A stretch of DNA of 64,000 nt from Alopecurus myosuroides (taxonomy: Eukaryota > Streptophyta > Magnoliopsida > Poales > Poaceae), in assembly GCA_028641055.1 (NCBI GenBank), contig CM054059.1, positions 437,498,515-437,562,514 on the forward strand. Reading direction: 5' to 3'. The notes beneath the pieces were generated by a model that ran no database searches, was not told the DNA's origin, and was given only the letters and a program-made list of their open reading frames with translations. Every line of letters begins with the position of its first letter. Positions within the stretch are counted from its first letter, which is position 1. Below are positions 32,520 to 42,626 of this stretch, one piece after another. The position numbers and the translations under genes are program-made.

Positions 32520-35500
32520 ATGGGCAACCATCCGTCATCCCCAAATACCTTTTCCTACGTAAGTGACCAACAATTTCCACAAGTGTGCTCAATACCCGGA
32601 CAGTTCTCAACTTCGAACCCTCTTGATACCTTATACTCGGATATTTCAACTTTCCCGGGTCTTATTTCATACATCCTTTTCTTTTTGTGTTTCGCAGGCT
32701 GACCCCATGGCTCCCAAGCGACAAGGAAAACATCCGGCTCAAGCAAGGACCACCCAAGCCATATCCGCCAATTGGGGGCGCTCCACAACCACTAAGGCCA
32801 AGTTGGACGAACTAACCGAGTTAGGCACCCTCCCCTCTCAGAAAGATATCCGCTGGAGGGTGCCAGGTAACGAAACTCATCCCACTCCCGCAGAAGACGA
32901 GGTAATCTGCTTTGTAGAGCACGTGACCCGAGGATTTCGCCCTCCGGGTCACCCTTTCTTTAGGGAGGTCTTAGATCACTACGGACTCCGGGTGTTCGAC
33001 ATAGGGCCTAACTCTATGTTGAACATCACCCACTTCATAGTTCTATCTGAATCGTATTTGTGCATGCCACCAAACCTGACTCTTTTCACTGAGTTATTCC
33101 AATGCAAACCGTGCCGCGAAAGCGGCGACGGGGCGCTTCTCACTTGCGGCGGGGTATCCATCCAACGCCGTAGGAATTCTTTAATGCCAACCCTCAACCT
33201 GCAATCCTGTGCCAAACATTGGCAATTATCCTTTTTTTACTGTCGCGATACCTCCCCCGACAGCGAGAAGAAGCTGCCGGGTTACTCAGAGACCCCCCTC
33301 AAACCCTCCGAGTCTTTCAGTGCCTTCGCACCAGACTCGGACAGGGGAGCAATCCTTCCTGCACTAGCCAAAATAGCCATTCTCTCGGCCCAAGGCCTCC
33401 TAGGGCTCAATTTGATAAAGACATGGGTCGACTTCCGAATCCAACCTAATTCCATCCGCACCAAATTGATGTGCGAGTATTCGGGTCACACTACAGATGC
33501 ACTTCGCTATTCCTCCAAAAGCTTTGCGACTGGTGACACTATCAAGACCATCAAGAGCCTCTTGGCAGAGAAGCTGGATGTGATAAAGGGCATCTCCGGG
33601 TTACCTCCGTTTACTCGGGAAAATCCAGCTCCAACGGTAATACCCGGCACTCATAACTTGTCTCCACATTTCAACTCGATACTGCTTCTAAACATTAACT
33701 TTATCTTTTTACCTTAGGCTGATGACCCCTTCTGGAGAGTGGACCCACTCCCCCCCTCCAGAGACCCGGAAGAGGAGGACGAGACGACTGACGACAGCGA
33801 AGGTACTTACCCAGGATCTACATACTTTTGCTTGTATTACTTTCCTTTCGTCTGTCTTTTTCCCAATGAATACACATCTGGCTCGCAGGGCTGGAGGACG
33901 AAGGTGGAAACAACGAGGACGACCCGGAGAGAACCGAGTCTGACCCAGAGGCAACAGCCGGAGCCAAGAGGAAAAGCAGGGGGACAGTATCCAAGGTTCC
34001 TTTTTCCTCACTATCTTCCGAATCTTACTCCTTTGACGCCATGCGAAGACTTAACCATCAATTATCAAATTCGCCATGCTTGAAGGAACCTTTCCCCGCC
34101 AAGCGCAGGGTAACTCGGAGCTCCCCGGGTGAAGATCCCCTTAACCCGGGCATCTCCACCCCTTTAGTCCCTCGTGGCAGTGCTCCTCCATCTCGTTCTT
34201 CCAACTCTCCTCAGCGCCACCCCTCTCCTAACCACCCACGTGCCGGGCAATTCCGGGTTCCATTAGTGGTTCCTGCGAACACCTCATCTACTTCAAGTGG
34301 CGAGCTCCCATCGGATTACACCGTAAATGCCGGGTAAGTTTTTGCCTTACTATTTCTTTTTGCCTCTAGCGAACTTTCATCCGAGCCACCGTCATCATCA
34401 ATAACTGCCTTTTTTCATCTTTCTTTCAGTGCTCAGGTCACCGTCAGTGACCCGGAAAACACAGAAACGGCTAACATTCAGGTGAAGAAGCCGACTGACG
34501 ACGCAGACGCCGCAACCGGAGGTGATGCAGCCACTAACCAGGAACAAGGCCCTCTGAACAATCCACTTTCCCAAACCGTCGGATCTCCTTCCTTATCGGA
34601 ACCAGTAGACGAAGAGATAGAAATTCTAGATACGAAGATGAGCCCTCCCAACCCGGACACTCAGACTGTCCGGGTCTCCACTCCAAATGCAAGGAAAACC
34701 CCCCTGCCTGACGACCAAGCTGCCGGCTCTTCCCGGACTCATTCCGATGAGTTAACGTTTGCCCAGATGCTGGAAACCCTGCGCACCTTACGAGCTAACG
34801 AGGAAAACATCCTGGGAGCCTTAATAACCAAACATGAGGTAAGTTGAACTAATGTTGCTTGTACCTTTGTCCAGTCCCCAAGTTCCGAGTGAGTTCATTC
34901 ATGACTTGCTCGGGACTTTATTATACCATTGACTGATAACCGTGCTCTTCTATCCGACTAACACTTTTTAACATCCATGCAGTCTTTCGTGACTCAATAT
35001 GAGGAGAAACTTGCAAACGCCACCAAGCTCATTGAAAAAGAAATATCTTTACGCGAAGCGGCCGAGACTGAAGCCAGAAGGAATAGGCAATTAATGAAGA
35101 AGTACCGAAGAAGGGCTCACCGAGCCGAAGACGACCTGACAAGCCTTTCTGTCGAAATTGCTGATACCTATCGTTCTTTGCTTGGTATGCTTCCTTCTCC
35201 GAGTTTATCCTTTTGACCAACAGCAAAAAATGCTTAGCTGATATATTCATTTTACTCCAGGCCCGGATGAAACCATGCCGGATGAGGATGATATTGCCAA
35301 GCTGAAGACCATGAAGAATGTTATCCGGCAGCTGTGTGCCGGAACCAGGTGGATTTTGGAAGAGTTACGGTGGCCAGGTAGAGGACATGTTGACCTGAAG
35401 AGGATGCTGGACGCCTTTTCCACGATTCCTGAGTGGATTTGGCACTGGAAGCGCTCGTCCTGCCGGGTTGGAATGACCCGGGGGCTATCACTCGCCAAGG

Positions 35501-35910
35501 CTTACTTCCCCAAGCTCGATCTGGCAAAGCTCATGGGCGGCTTCCCCGAATTCAAGCTTGATGGTTCAAAATTCTCGCGGGAGGATTTTCAGGCTGTGCA
35601 GAAGGAGGTCCGTTACCCGGCTAGCGTGATCGCTGATGAACTGGACGTCAATACTCTTGTCCCTGCTTATGATGCTGCTGGTGTGGCAATTAAGTCAGAT
35701 CTTCCCGAACCATATGACATGATGGCTCGGTGGAAGGAGGAAGCTGCTGCGATAAGGGCGGAGGCTGCCAAGAAACAAGCTGAAGCCGGCTCTGCTCCTG
35801 CTGCCTCAACATCAGTCGTTCCGCCTCCTGCGGGAGCTGGCGCCGCCGACCCGGGTGTTGCTGCTGCCACCAATGATGGCAAGGGTAAGGCCAAGATGAG
35901 CGCCGAGTGA
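32520..35910 (+). CDS. Antisense gene of element B: seven-exon 'putative gypsy-type transposon' protein
   Basis: Predicted coding exons: 32520-32558, 32698-33636, 33718-33802, 33889-34333, 34430-34838, 34983-35184, 35261-35910. All introns are GT-AG and phases match at every junction. The exons sum to 2,769 nt, that is 922 codons plus TGA at 35908. A further 5' UTR donor is likely at 32217. The N-terminal third has the gypsy-type transposon domain (Pfam PF04195-like: FVEHVTRGFRPPGHPFFREV, LDHYGLRV, PNSMLNITHFIVLSE). The middle is acidic and Pro/Ser-rich; the sixth exon is coiled-coil-like (YEEKLANATKLIEKEISLRE); the C-terminus is Ala-rich. The biochemical role is unknown. An alternative start is ATG 32707. 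Transcription converges with pol. The gene is fully intact here. Confidence 0.75.
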
Positions 35911-37016
35911 TATATGGTTTCCGATGCCTCTTCTTAAGCGTCAGTCGGTCGACATACTCTTTGAAACAGTCATTTTTTAGGTGGTGCGCCTGTGCACCTT
36001 TGATATTTTTTCACCAGTATTTTGTAATGCACACTAAGGCCTTGATATACTCGATGCATGTTCCAACCTTTGTAAGTTTAAGCTCATCTATTCTCGATAT
36101 CTGGTTTTATTTATTGCTCCTTTTGTGAAAACTCAATTTCCGGGTCTCATGGGTATTGACAAGCGGATTTTGCTTCGAAGTCCCCAAGCCCCCAAGACTC
36201 GGATATTTGGATTTTTGCAACTTATACAAGTAAGCCAGTTCTTTTCAAGACTTCAAGCTACCGGGCCCGGATTGCCGAGCCTAGGACACTTGATCTTGAA
36301 AAGGCAACAAAGTACTTATTGCTATTTTCACAAAGATCCATGAGTTGTTTCACATCGGATTTGAAGTTATGCTTAATAGTCGTTGAGTTTCCAGCTATTC
36401 AGCCTTATACTCTGCATAACTTGTGGTTTAGATGACCCTTTTGACTGTCTTGTACTATAAGCCGGCTTTCGCGTGGATACCATGTTGTTACATCAATACG
36501 AAGACGTAGACAGCCAATCCCCGTCGGGTTTCATGACTAACTGCCATCGTAAGCGAACAAATCATGCCACTTTAATGCGAGTCACATCGAGCTTAAGTAA
36601 GAGTAGCCAAGAAATTTGGACTTCTTTGTCCGGTTATAAGATTGTAGCCGTACTCGTTTGCGAGTAATCGGCCCTTATAACTCATAGGCATCGTGGCCGG
36701 GTCTTTGAGTTTGTAACTGTGCTATTTAAGCGATCAGCCCCCAAGACCTAGATATACGCATCGTACTGAGAATACATAACCTGATAACAACCATCTCTTT
36801 TCTTGATAACCATCTCTTTACTTGATATGAAAAACTGATAACAACTATCTCTTTTCTTGATAACCATCTCTTTACTTGATATGAAAAATGTAGGTCAGCA
36901 AGCCGCCTCATTAAAAACCCGTCCAGTCCCCAAAGGTGCCCTGGATAGGAAAAGAGTACGTCAGAAAACCTGCTGCCTATTACATCGTGCAATTCCACTT
37001 GCCAATATAGTCTTTA
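35911..37016. other. Element B spacer between the antisense gene and pol
   Basis: About 1.1 kb with no long frame on either strand, lying between two convergent genes. It contains a 54 bp direct tandem repeat at 36781-36834 and 36835-36888. Confidence 0.7.
36781..36888. repeat. 54 bp unit repeated twice in tandem
   Basis: The units start CTGATAACAAC and differ at one position by eye (C/T). Each unit itself holds two copies of a shorter gataac-a-catctctt motif. Confidence 0.8.
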
Positions 37017-40000
37017 CTAAGTATAATACGGACGCAGCTGAGCCACGTTCCATGGTCTATCTCTTTCTTGCATAGATGAAGTGGTGTGTGCGTTGTCATT
37101 GACTGTAGCCGACTCTTCCCTTGCATCTATCAAATAATATGATCCGTTATGTAGGCTCCGGCTTACGATAAATGGTCCTTCCCATGGTGGTGATAATTTG
37201 TGTTTTCCTTCGTTTGACTGTACCAGACGCAGAACCAAGTCTCCTTCCTGGAATACCCGGGTCTTCACACGCCGGCTATGATACCTCCGTAGATCTTGTT
37301 GATATATGGCTGATCTTTCCAGGGCTTGTTCTCTTTGTTCTTCTAACATATCTACGGCGTCCTGCCGGGTTTTTTCGTTCTCCACTTCGACGTAAGCTGA
37401 TACTCTGGGCGAATCGTGAATAATATCACTTGGTAACACTGCTTCCGCCCCATAGACCATGAAGAAGGGTGTCATCTGAGTGGATCTGTTAGGTGTAGTG
37501 TTGATACCCCAAACCACAGAAGGAAGTTCTTCGACCCATGCACCAGCTGCCCTGATACAGGGGACTCGCAATCGTGGTTTTAATCCGCGAAGCAATTCTT
37601 GGTTTGCCCTCTCCACTTGTCCATTGGCCTGCGGATGAGCCACTGATGCAACATCAAGCCGGATTCCATTGTTGCCACAGAATTTCTCCATCTCGCCAAG
37701 AGACATGTTAGTTCCGTTGTCGGTGATTATGCTGTGGGGATACCCAAACCGGTAGATAATCCTTTTCAGGAACTTGACTGCTGTAGCCGCTTCGCAATTA
37801 GTAACTGGCATAACCTCAACCCACTTGGTAAACTTGTCAATGGCCACCAAAAGATGCGTCTTCTTGCATGGTGACATATGGAAGGGACCAACCATGTCCA
37901 TACCCCAAACGGCGAACGGCCAAGTTAATGGGATGGTCCGTAATTCCATAGCCGGTACGTGTGTTTGGCGAGCGTACCTTTGACATCCGTCACATCTTGC
38001 TACCAAACGTTCTGCATCCGATAGAGCCGTAAGCCAGAAAAATCCGTGTCGATAAGCTTTAGCCACCAGAGACCTTGTAGATGCATGATGCCCACAGTCG
38101 CCTTCGTGTATTTCCTTGAGAATCTGTCGGCCTTCTTCTGGCGCTACGCAGCGCAAGAAGACTCCTGTTGTGCTTCTCTTGTATAATTCTCCGTTGATGA
38201 TAGAATACCCCTTTGCTCGCCTCAGGATTTGTCTTGCTAATACCTCCTGTTCTGGTAACTCGCCCCGCGACAAGTAGGCCAGGTATGGCTCTGTCCACTC
38301 GGCGATGGCGTGTACTGTGGCCACGTACTCCGAATCCGGGTCTTGATTTGCCAGTTCTTCCTCAGACTCGGTTTTAACTGATGGTCGCCACAACTCGTCC
38401 AAGAACACATTAGGTGGAACCGGCTCCCTACGCGAGCCGAGTCTGGCGAGTGCGTCTGCTGCCTCGTTTTTTCTTCTGTCTATGTGCTCCACCTCATACC
38501 CGGAAAAGCACCCGGCAACCCTGTCGACTTCCCTGCGGTATGCTGCCATAGTTGCATCCTTTCTGTCCCAAGTTCCCGATACCTGTTGTACCACAAGATC
38601 CGAATCTCCGAAGCATCGTATTCTTTTAATGTTCATTTCCTTGGCCACCTTTAAACCATGCAACAGGGCCTCATACTCGGCCACGTTGTTTGAGCAATCA
38701 AAGTGAATTTGCAGTACGTAACTCAATTTGTCTCCCCTGGGCGATGTCAGCACTACTCCAGCTCCTGATCCCTCATATTGCTTTGACCCATCGAAGTGCA
38801 TGGTCCATGACTCGGATTTTGGAACTGTGGTAGCCATACCTGTATGTGTCCAGTCGTTAACGAAATCAATTAAAGCTTGGGACTTGATTGCTGACCTGGG
38901 TTCGTAGTTTATGTGATAATCCCCCATCTCTATTGCCCACTTGGCTATTCTTCCCGTCGCGTCCGAGTTTCTGATAATATCCGACATTGGTATTGAGCTG
39001 ACCACCGTTATAGGATGTTCTTGGAAATACGGCTTCAACTTCCTGCTGGCCATGAAGACTCCGAACACCAACTTTTGCCAATGTGGATAGCGCTGCTTTG
39101 CTTCTGATAATACTTCACTGACGTAATAAACCGGCCTCTGAACCGGGTAACCTTTCCCGTCCTCTTTGCGTTCCACGACGACCACTGCGCTAACGGCTCG
39201 GGGGCCAGCTGCCACGTATAGCAACATAGGCTCTTTAGGACCCGGCGCCGCTAGTACTGGTGCTTCAGATAATTGCTTCTTTAGTGCTTCAAACGCTTCA
39301 TCTGCCTCTTCGTCCCATACGAATTTATCCGATTTTCGCAAGAGCCGATACAAGGGTATTGCTTTTTCTCCGAGTCTAGATATGAACCGACTCAAGGCTG
39401 CTACACAGCCCGTGAGCTTTTGCACATGCTTCAAGTTCTCCGGCTTTTTCAAACTCTGGATTGCCTTGATTTTATCTGGATTTGCCTCAATTCCTCTCTC
39501 GGAGACTATGAAGCCGAGTAATTTCCCAGCCGGAACTCCGAACACGCACTTCGTTGGATTAAGTTTCATCTGGTACCTCCTCAGGTTTTTGAATGTCTCC
39601 TTTAGATCATCGATAAATGTCTCCGCCTTCCTGGTCTTGATGACCACGTCATCCACGTAAGCATGGACGTTACGTCCGATTTGGTCCTCGAAGCACTTTT
39701 GAATACACCGTTGGTAAGTTGCGCCAGCGTTCTTCAGCCCAAATGTCATAGTTTTATAACAAAAGGCCCCAAACGGGGTTATGAATGATGTTTTCTCCCA
39801 ATCCTCCCTTTTGAGCTTAATCTGATGATACCCGGAATATGCATCCAGGAAGCATAACAGATCGCTTCCAGCTACTGCGTCTATAATCTGATCTATCCTT
39901 GGGAGCGCAAACGGATCCTTTGGGCAATGCTTGTTAAGACTAGTGAAGTCAATGCACATCCTCCACTCGTTGGTCTTTTTCATCACCAGAACCGGGTTAG

Positions 40001-41210
40001 CCAACCAATCCGGGTGAAATACTTCCATGATAAAGCCGGCTGCCAGTAGCCAAGCGATTTCTTCGCCTATAGCTTTCCTTCTTTCCTCATTCATTTTCCT
40101 CAAACCTTGTTTCACGGGCCTAGACTTGGGATCCACATGCAAACTGTGCTCAGCCAATTCTGTAGGGATACCCGGCATGTCGCTGGGTGTCCAGGCAAAC
40201 ACATCTGCATTCGAGCGAATGAACTCCACGAGCGCTCCCTCCTGCTCTTTTCCCAGGTTAGACCCTATGGTAAACTGCTTAGTAGAGTCCCCTTCGACAA
40301 AATCTATCTTCTTGGTGTCTTGCGCTGCCTTGAATTTTGCTCTCTCATCCTCAGTATTCGGCTTTTTCAAGGCTGTTCTATCGTCCGGGTTTACTTGAGA
40401 TCGGTAATATTCGAGTTCTTCCTTCCGGCATGCCTGCTCGGCCATAACTGAATCTCCTTCGTCACACTCGGCCGCTATGTCCCGGTTCCCATGTATAGTG
40501 ATGGTCCGTTTAGGACCCGGGATTTTCAGCTGCAAATACACGTAGCACGGCCTAGCCATGAATTGGGCGTAAGCCGGTCTCCCCAACAGCGCGTGGTAAG
40601 GACTGTGCAACTTGACCACCTCGAACGTGAGCCACTCCACTCGATAATTATCCGTCGATTCCCCAAAAGCAACTTCCAAGGTAATCCTTCCCTCGGGGCT
40701 CGCCGAGTGACCCGGTACGATCCCGTGAAAGATTGTTGAACTTTTCTGCAGCTGGGACTCGTTGAGACTCATCCGTAAGAAGGTCTCCCAGTAAAGGATG
40801 TTGATGCTACTTCCACCGTCCATCAGGACCTTCTTCAGCTCGTAACCATTAACCTGTGGAGCGACCACCAACGCCAAGACTCCTGGACGCTCCACCTTTT
40901 CCGGATGATCTCTTCTACTCCACGTTATCTCTTGTTCTGCCCATCTAAGGTATCCCGGCGCGGCCGATGAAACCGGATTTGCCGCCTGCTTTGATGTCTC
41001 TTTGTTCCTGCTAGAAGTTCCTGTAGTATGCACATGATATTGTCCTTTTAAGTTAGTCGTTCGTACCGTGTCGACGAAGATATTGATCCGGCCGACCGTC
41101 AATATAAATCCGGACTCGAGGTGATCCGGTTCTGGCCCCCAGCCGGGATCGTCCACCAACTTTTCTTCTTCGTGGTCGATGTAGATTTCGCCAATGACAA
41201 GATCCTCCAT
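37017..41210 (-). CDS. Element B pol: protease-RT-RNase H-aRNase H-integrase
   Basis: The open frame runs uninterrupted from the primer site (41273) to TAG at 37017. The first ATG is 41210, giving 1,397 aa. Numbering from the open-frame start: short linker 1-100, aspartic protease Asp152 in VLMDGGSS, RT about 425-600 with YVDD at 539-542, first RNase H about 690-800, a second archaeal-type RNase H about 845-970 (MHFDGSK, NVAEYEAL, FGDSDLV, NEAADALARL), then integrase with a zinc region (CGHH...CDGC), core GMDMVGPF, ITDNGTNM and QVERANQELL, and a C-terminal tail. All catalytic residues are present. Gag is absent: only ~100 codons lie between primer site and protease. Confidence 0.93.
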   Translation of the reverse strand: MEDLVIGEIYIDHEEEKLVDDPGWGPEPDHLESGFILTVGRINIFVDTVRTTNLKGQYHVHTTGTSSRNKETSKQAANPVSSAAPGYLRWAEQEITWSRRDHPEKVERPGVLALVVAPQVNGYELKKVLMDGGSSINILYWETFLRMSLNESQLQKSSTIFHGIVPGHSASPEGRITLEVAFGESTDNYRVEWLTFEVVKLHSPYHALLGRPAYAQFMARPCYVYLQLKIPGPKRTITIHGNRDIAAECDEGDSVMAEQACRKEELEYYRSQVNPDDRTALKKPNTEDERAKFKAAQDTKKIDFVEGDSTKQFTIGSNLGKEQEGALVEFIRSNADVFAWTPSDMPGIPTELAEHSLHVDPKSRPVKQGLRKMNEERRKAIGEEIAWLLAAGFIMEVFHPDWLANPVLVMKKTNEWRMCIDFTSLNKHCPKDPFALPRIDQIIDAVAGSDLLCFLDAYSGYHQIKLKREDWEKTSFITPFGAFCYKTMTFGLKNAGATYQRCIQKCFEDQIGRNVHAYVDDVVIKTRKAETFIDDLKETFKNLRRYQMKLNPTKCVFGVPAGKLLGFIVSERGIEANPDKIKAIQSLKKPENLKHVQKLTGCVAALSRFISRLGEKAIPLYRLLRKSDKFVWDEEADEAFEALKKQLSEAPVLAAPGPKEPMLLYVAAGPRAVSAVVVVERKEDGKGYPVQRPVYYVSEVLSEAKQRYPHWQKLVFGVFMASRKLKPYFQEHPITVVSSIPMSDIIRNSDATGRIAKWAIEMGDYHINYEPRSAIKSQALIDFVNDWTHTGMATTVPKSESWTMHFDGSKQYEGSGAGVVLTSPRGDKLSYVLQIHFDCSNNVAEYEALLHGLKVAKEMNIKRIRCFGDSDLVVQQVSGTWDRKDATMAAYRREVDRVAGCFSGYEVEHIDRRKNEAADALARLGSRREPVPPNVFLDELWRPSVKTESEEELANQDPDSEYVATVHAIAEWTEPYLAYLSRGELPEQEVLARQILRRAKGYSIINGELYKRSTTGVFLRCVAPEEGRQILKEIHEGDCGHHASTRSLVAKAYRHGFFWLTALSDAERLVARCDGCQRYARQTHVPAMELRTIPLTWPFAVWGMDMVGPFHMSPCKKTHLLVAIDKFTKWVEVMPVTNCEAATAVKFLKRIIYRFGYPHSIITDNGTNMSLGEMEKFCGNNGIRLDVASVAHPQANGQVERANQELLRGLKPRLRVPCIRAAGAWVEELPSVVWGINTTPNRSTQMTPFFMVYGAEAVLPSDIIHDSPRVSAYVEVENEKTRQDAVDMLEEQREQALERSAIYQQDLRRYHSRRVKTRVFQEGDLVLRLVQSNEGKHKLSPPWEGPFIVSRSLHNGSYYLIDAREESATVNDNAHTTSSMQERDRPWNVAQLRPYYT

Positions 41211-41255
41211 GCCCTTCCGAGCTTCTCCCGTGATGTAGACGCCTTTGGACGCAGG

Positions 41256-41274
41256 CCCCACGGTGGGCGCCAAC
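41256..41274 (-). other. Primer binding site of element B
   Basis: On the minus strand the 5' LTR end CATGACA is followed by GTTGGCGCCCACCGTGGGG, a primer-site form common in grass Tat-type Gypsy elements. The pol frame is already open here. Confidence 0.75.
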
Positions 41275-41751
41275 TGTCATGGGATAATCACGGCAGATGT
41301 TACCAGGGGTAACTGATCTCGGGGCAAGTCGACACAGGCGTTCAGGAGAGGGTTTAGCTCAAAGGAAGACATGATACAACTTGATATGACAGCCGGCAAT
41401 CGAAGTCGCCGGATCTCTGTTCTCGATGCAATAACACGATTAGGGTTTACACTGGATACTCGATACCACTCGATATTGCTAAGGTTCTCGAATCTCTGTC
41501 TCAAACTATACCCGGGGGTCGGTTTATATAACACCCGTACCCCCTAGCTTTTTCTACAAGGCACACCCGGGTCCTACCCAGACACGGCGTGCTAACTCTA
41601 ACTTTCCTTTACAACATCCCTAATCCGGATCACTAGGCCCACGAACTTGGGCCTCCACAAACATCTTTATCATTAATCGGATCCTGCACACCATCCTTTG
41701 GGCCGGGTTACTTCCCGGAGCCTGGCATACCGGGTTAGTATCCCCCCATCA
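41275..41751 (-). repeat. Element B 5' LTR
   Basis: 477 bp. It includes a minus-strand TATATAAA box at 41523-41530. Confidence 0.95.
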
Positions 41752-42009
41752 GGTCCCCTCCGGATTCCATGTACGTGACAGATTTCTAAGACACTGAGAT
41801 TTTGTTTCGTCCAATTCCGAGAATATTTCCAGAACAACTTTTCTGAAACCAAAAACAGCAGAAAAGAGGAACTGGCTCGGTGCCATCTTATTAATAGGTT
41901 AGTCCCAGGAAATCCATAAAAATGACATAAAGTGTATAGAAAACATGTAGCATATGGCATGAAAACAACATGGAACATCAGATATTATAGATACGTTTGA
42001 GACGTATCA

Positions 42010-42626
42010 AGCATCCTCAAGCTTAGTTCTACTCGTCCCCGAGTAGGTAAAATGATAAAAACAAAATAATTTCTGAGGTGACATGCTACCAACATAAACT
42101 TGATCATCAAAATTGTAAAAGAAATTGTATGCTGAGATCATAGTACTCTAAACTCGGGCAAGATAGATATAATTATAACAATGAAACTTAGCAATTGTTT
42201 TGCATCATGAAAATTAACACAAATAAAATATCATGAATAATAACACACTTGAAAGTTATACATTTGTTTTGAGCATAAAGAAAACATAGCAAAGTGGTAT
42301 TTCGCTTGTCCTTAAAAGTGGGGCAAAACATAAATGCCAGGACACCTTCAAAGTTCAAGTGGATGGCTAGAGGAAAATAATTTGAGAGCAAGTAATAAAA
42401 CATCATGAATCAATCAATAATAATCTTTGGGGATGATGCACATTATACTCAGAATGACAACTAAGCTCTCTTAATTGTGCATAAAGTTAGAAGATGGAGA
42501 CTCAACATAAAAGTAAAAGAAAGGCCCTTCGCAGAGGGAAGCAGGGATTAACTCATGTGCTAAAGCTTTTTATTTTATATACAAGGGTATTGAAAACATT
42601 TTTTTAGAGAGGTGTATGCTTATGTC
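42010..42626 (-). other. Element A internal 3' end (reverse), truncated
   Basis: Read on the minus strand it ends ...AACTAAGCTTGAGGATGC just before the LTR, the normal Athila-type 3' internal end with its purine tract. It lacks the 86 bp insertion seen in D and E. It is cut at 42626 by the forward LTR of element C. Confidence 0.7.

Larger units (their letters stand above)
31115..41751 (-). mobile_element. Element B: complete young Tat-lineage Gypsy, 10,637 bp, without gag
   Basis: LTRs of 477 bp (31115-31591, 41275-41751) differ at two positions by eye, and both flanks are GGTCC. Read on the minus strand the order is LTR, primer site, protease-RT-RNase H-second RNase H-integrase, ~1.1 kb spacer, then an antisense (plus-strand) spliced gene, purine tract and LTR. 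The dual RNase H and the antisense gene downstream of pol place it in the Tat lineage. A retrotransposon gag domain was not found anywhere in it. Confidence 0.93.
29738..42009 (-). repeat. Element A: Athila-type LTR in reverse, split by element B
   Basis: The parts 29738-31114 and 41757-42009 together make a ~1,630 bp LTR on the minus strand. It begins TGATACGTCTCAAACGTATC (read from 42009) and ends ...CGCCATCA at 29738. To the right lies the internal 3' end in reverse (AGCTTGAGGATGC before the LTR), so this is the 3' LTR of a minus-strand element. The flanks gccct and agcat do not match, so it is not a simple solo LTR. Confidence 0.8.

Noticed and set aside
29733..42014. Element A as a simple solo LTR
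   Set aside because: Flanks gccct and agcat do not match, and internal 3' sequence continues beyond 42009.
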